Part shown: piece by piece, positions 63,481-64,000 of the stretch | How positions within the stretch are numbered: the first letter of the stretch is position 1 | Layout of the letters: the number at the start of each line of letters is the position of its first letter | Source of the DNA: Pholis gunnellus | Lineage: Eukaryota > Chordata > Actinopteri > Perciformes > Pholidae | Assembly: GCA_910591455.2 (NCBI GenBank) | Contig: OU342804.1 | Span: 28,242,281-28,306,280 of the forward strand | DNA length: 64,000 bases | Direction of reading: 5' to 3' | Translations under genes and position numbers: made by a program | The notes under the pieces: model-generated | The model's input: the letters and a program-made list of their open reading frames with translations, nothing else | Databases searched by the model: none | Told to the model about the DNA's origin: nothing

Positions 63481-63586
63481 AGGGCCCGAGCCACCGACAA
63501 CGTCGGGCCAGCGAAGGCCCTATTGAAATTGTAAGAATTATTATTAGGGCCCGAGCCGCCGACAACGTCGGGCCCGCGAAGGCCCT
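63481..63586. repeat. Two iterated 41-bp nested palindromes, unit 6/7 junction
   Basis: Copies at 63481-63521 (GAGCCA...GGGCCA) and 63546-63586 (GAGCCG...GGGCCC, a variant found only here), 65 nt apart. Confidence 0.95.
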
Positions 63587-64000
63587 ATTGAAATTGTAGG
63601 GGTTCTTATTATTCCTATTCTGATTTTTATTTGTCGTCAATGAGCGCATATTTGGAGTATTGCCCATACCCAAAAACTCACCAAATTTTGCAGACTTGTC
63701 AGGTCTGGTGAAAATTTTCATATTATATAGGTTGCAAATATGCATTTAAAAAAATGGCTCTCTAGCGCCCCCTACAAGTCGCGCCGGCGACGCCCCTCGG
63801 CCAGTTTGTCCGATTGACTTGAAATTCAACACACATGTCCGAAACCACTAGATCTAAAAAAAAGCCTCTCAGACCCCTAAGCTCCGCCTACTTAGATTTT
63901 CCGCCATCTTGAATTTAGTGTAAAACACATCTTTGCAAACTCCTCCTACACGCTGGCTCCTATTGCTACCAAAATTGCTGTGGATCATTATTGGATGTAG
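63587..64000. repeat. Array unit 7, cut by the window end
   Basis: The first 414 nt of another unit. The array therefore continues beyond the window. Confidence 0.93.

Noticed and set aside
51005..63586. CRISPR-like array of short palindromic repeats
   Set aside because: Spacing is irregular at the 2-kb level, linkers are not unique spacers, there are no cas genes and the context is vertebrate.

Overview
This is vertebrate nuclear DNA, almost certainly from a teleost fish and probably a percomorph. Exons are short and lie far apart with GT-AG introns. CA/TG microsatellites are abundant, there is a 1.6 kb Tc1-type transposon, and several interspersed repeats have a texture familiar from percomorph genomes. 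Species and exact lineage are inference.

The only protein-coding gene I can support is the extracellular and transmembrane part of a neurotrophin receptor tyrosine kinase on the + strand, best matched to TrkC (ntrk3). Eight exons were joined by splice sites and phase: 13873-13941 (last LRR), 25951-26105 (LRR C-cap), 26646-26788 plus 28366-28507 (first Ig-C2 domain), 37050-37349 (second Ig-C2, ligand-binding domain), 37981-37995 (a 15-nt microexon), 41878-41933 (membrane-proximal linker) and 43093-43195 (transmembrane helix and start of the juxtamembrane region). They total 983 coding nt and stay in frame throughout. Signal-peptide and first LRR exons were not found and are probably upstream. 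Juxtamembrane and kinase exons were not found and are probably downstream.

The introns hold a hAT-type MITE with a perfect 8-bp target duplication (9844-10124), a Tc1/mariner element with 202-bp terminal inverted repeats and a broken transposase (31778-33370), scattered copies of an unclassified repeat, a repeat carrying a perfect estrogen-response-element palindrome (19341-19355), a foldback palindrome (29823-29980), three long poly-G runs and many microsatellites. Exon 26646-26788 sits between a TG repeat at its acceptor and a 103-nt CA repeat 8 nt past a weak donor.

From 51005 to the end of the window (13 kb) the sequence is a tandem array of about 2-kb units. Many junctions carry a 41-bp nested palindrome that is itself sometimes iterated at a 62-65 bp spacing. 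Each unit has an internal 282-bp repeat in 1 to 3 copies, a CpG-dense block at its end, and repeated motifs resembling CTCF and YY1 binding sites. This array is the strongest candidate here for something undescribed. I see no convincing protein-coding gene in it.
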